DNA of 64,000 bases from Wuchereria bancrofti (lineage: Eukaryota > Nematoda > Chromadorea > Rhabditida > Onchocercidae), in NCBI GenBank assembly GCA_005281725.1, contig SSBO01000007.1:2300402-2364401 (forward strand), given 5' to 3'. Under the pieces are notes generated by a model. The model made no database searches, was not told where the DNA came from, and worked only from the letters and a program-made list of their open reading frames with translations. Within the stretch, counting starts at the first letter, position 1. Each line of letters begins with the position of its first letter. Shown here in pieces: positions 62,592 through 64,000 of the stretch. Made by a program: the position numbers and the translations under genes.

Positions 62592-64000
62592 CGATGTTAA
62601 TTATAAAGCAAGCAAGTGCTAATTTTGTCTCCAATCTGAAGGATGGATCAAATGGATTGATCAGTATTCCTCTGTTGCTCTTTTAATGAATTTCTTACTG
62701 GTCCAAAATCTTTTTCAATCTGGAATAAGAAAAAAGAAAAATTTTCAGAAAATGTGATTCTTCTCCATATGTGAATGAAAAGAAAGGATGAAAGAAATGA
62801 AATTTATGATTGCTCTGCAGCATAAAACATTTTACTTATCCATTAGTTTGCTCGGCGACAATAATCTTTCTATTGTTGTAACAAAGAAAGATAACAGAAC
62901 GATTACATAAATGAAAGAGAAAGAGAAGTTATTAATTAATTGCACTGTTCAAATCATAAAATACCAACCTACTTATCAACGGTAACACAATTGTACGATA
63001 TGATCGTTTAGGATGTTTACTTGACAGTGAGTGTTTTAAAACCCTGAAGAGATGCTTAAAAAAATGAAATTGAGTAATTTTCTAACGTGTTATCTATATG
63101 TAAAAAATGGATTACACATTCGCATTATTCATTCTAGAATAAATTGTGCTCATGAAAGACTAGAGAAGAATGGTAGTTTGGAAATCTATTTTCAAAAACC
63201 AACAGTTGCCCTTTTACCTCATTTCTTTCCGTCCATGAATTTTTTAATAATAATGAAAAAAAAAAGAAAAAAAAGGAAACCGAAAGTAAAAAAGAAAAAT
63301 TAAGAGTTGACTAATAGATAATAATTTCAATATGAAGCATAGTCAAAAAAAAATGAAGAAATAATGTCGAGTGTGATTTTTAACAGAACGACATTAATTC
63401 ATGATGACTGACTGCAGTTTATAGATGGGATGGTAATTCTGTCAACATTAGTCACCGTTGAACTTTTACGTAACAAATTAAAAGTTTTACACCGCACATC
63501 TAATTGACTAAGGTTATTTTCATTTTTCATGGTCATTCTTTGAACACCTATTAACATCATTTCTTTCTCTCACTTCGATAATTTTCAACAAATTCCACGC
63601 CATATAACATCAATCTCACGATCAAGAAATGATGCTAAGTAATGTTGAATATTAGATATATTGAGCTACTACTGTTTACTATTTTCTTTTTTAAGCACTA
63701 AGGTTTCTCAGGTATAGTGCAGATTTCGAAGAACGAAGGTGTGTAAAAGTGGTTGGAAACATGAGGAATAGAACATTCTTTTTCAAAGTTATTCGTTCTC
63801 TAGACTGATCATGGTTAGTTCAGACTGAACCGTTAGAATATATTTTCTGTTCATCGCTTCAAATAATTGTTTCACCAATAGAAATATCGCATTTTGCAAT
63901 ACTGGATTTATCAAAAACGGTGACTACCAAACTTCCTTGAAGACAGGTTTGTGAGACTATTAAATTTCTTCAAGGACAGGTTTGTTTCATATATCTCTTA
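62592..64000. other. Upstream region of ptr, no further gene seen
   Basis: AT-rich with short frames only. The 83-codon plus frame at 63052-63303 ends in a Lys run from an A-rich tract and is not convincing. A short near-repeat (ttgaagacaggtttgt / tcaaggacaggtttgt) lies at 63933-63982. This stretch should include the ptr promoter. Confidence 0.4.

Noticed and set aside
63052..63303. 83-codon plus frame near the window end
   Set aside because: Its C-terminus is an A-rich tract (Lys run), with no splice signals or recognisable motif.
1..64000. Bacterial endosymbiont (Wolbachia-type) insertion, CRISPR or operon
   Set aside because: No run of adjacent same-strand intronless genes with ribosome binding sites and no regularly spaced repeats were seen.

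Overview
This window looks like nuclear DNA from a parasitic, probably filarial (clade III), nematode. It is about 68-70% A+T. Its genes have many short exons with GT..AG introns of tens to hundreds of bases and TTTCAG/TTTTAG acceptors. It carries a patched-related (ptr) gene, a family expanded in nematodes, and several ATGs lie just after a splice acceptor, as in spliced-leader genes. I saw no bacterial operon, rRNA, convincing tRNA, CRISPR array or intact transposon. Genus and species cannot be fixed from the sequence.

Five genes are well supported. (1) A proton-coupled oligopeptide transporter (PEPT/SLC15) on + at 789-4983. (2) A SON-type splicing cofactor on + at 10573-20975: 25 coding exons, all phases consistent, 1,109 aa, ending in a G-patch and a dsRNA-binding-like domain, with one likely GC-AG intron. 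(3) A small secreted protein on - at 21594-22093. (4) A CTD small phosphatase (SCP/SCPL) on - at 26854-33911: seven coding exons, 564 aa, with a long nematode-type N-terminal extension. (5) A patched-related sterol-sensing-domain protein on - at 53553-62591: 18 coding exons, 866 aa, all phases consistent.

Three further regions look coding but are not identified: 7.0-9.3 kb (both strands coding-like; the best minus-strand exons encode a membrane anchor and tail), 36.0-40.8 kb (+ strand; a phase-consistent six-exon model of 379 aa) and 42.6-46.1 kb (- strand; a signal-peptide exon and a membrane-anchor/tail pair). At 46.5-47.9 kb there are GC-richer coding-like pieces with internal duplications.

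Non-coding structure worth noting: a 75-nt near-perfect hairpin at 42226-42300 (microRNA-precursor candidate), a fold-back inverted repeat at 77-303 upstream of the peptide transporter, and diverged repeats upstream of the SCP gene, upstream of the SON gene and inside ptr introns. The remaining stretches (5.0-7.0, 22.1-26.8, 48.3-53.5 and 62.6-64 kb) are AT-rich, and I can support little in them.

The five identified genes do not form a pathway. They are a nutrient transporter, a nuclear-speckle splicing factor, a secreted peptide, a nuclear phosphatase and a membrane sterol-sensing protein, each with its own intergenic space.
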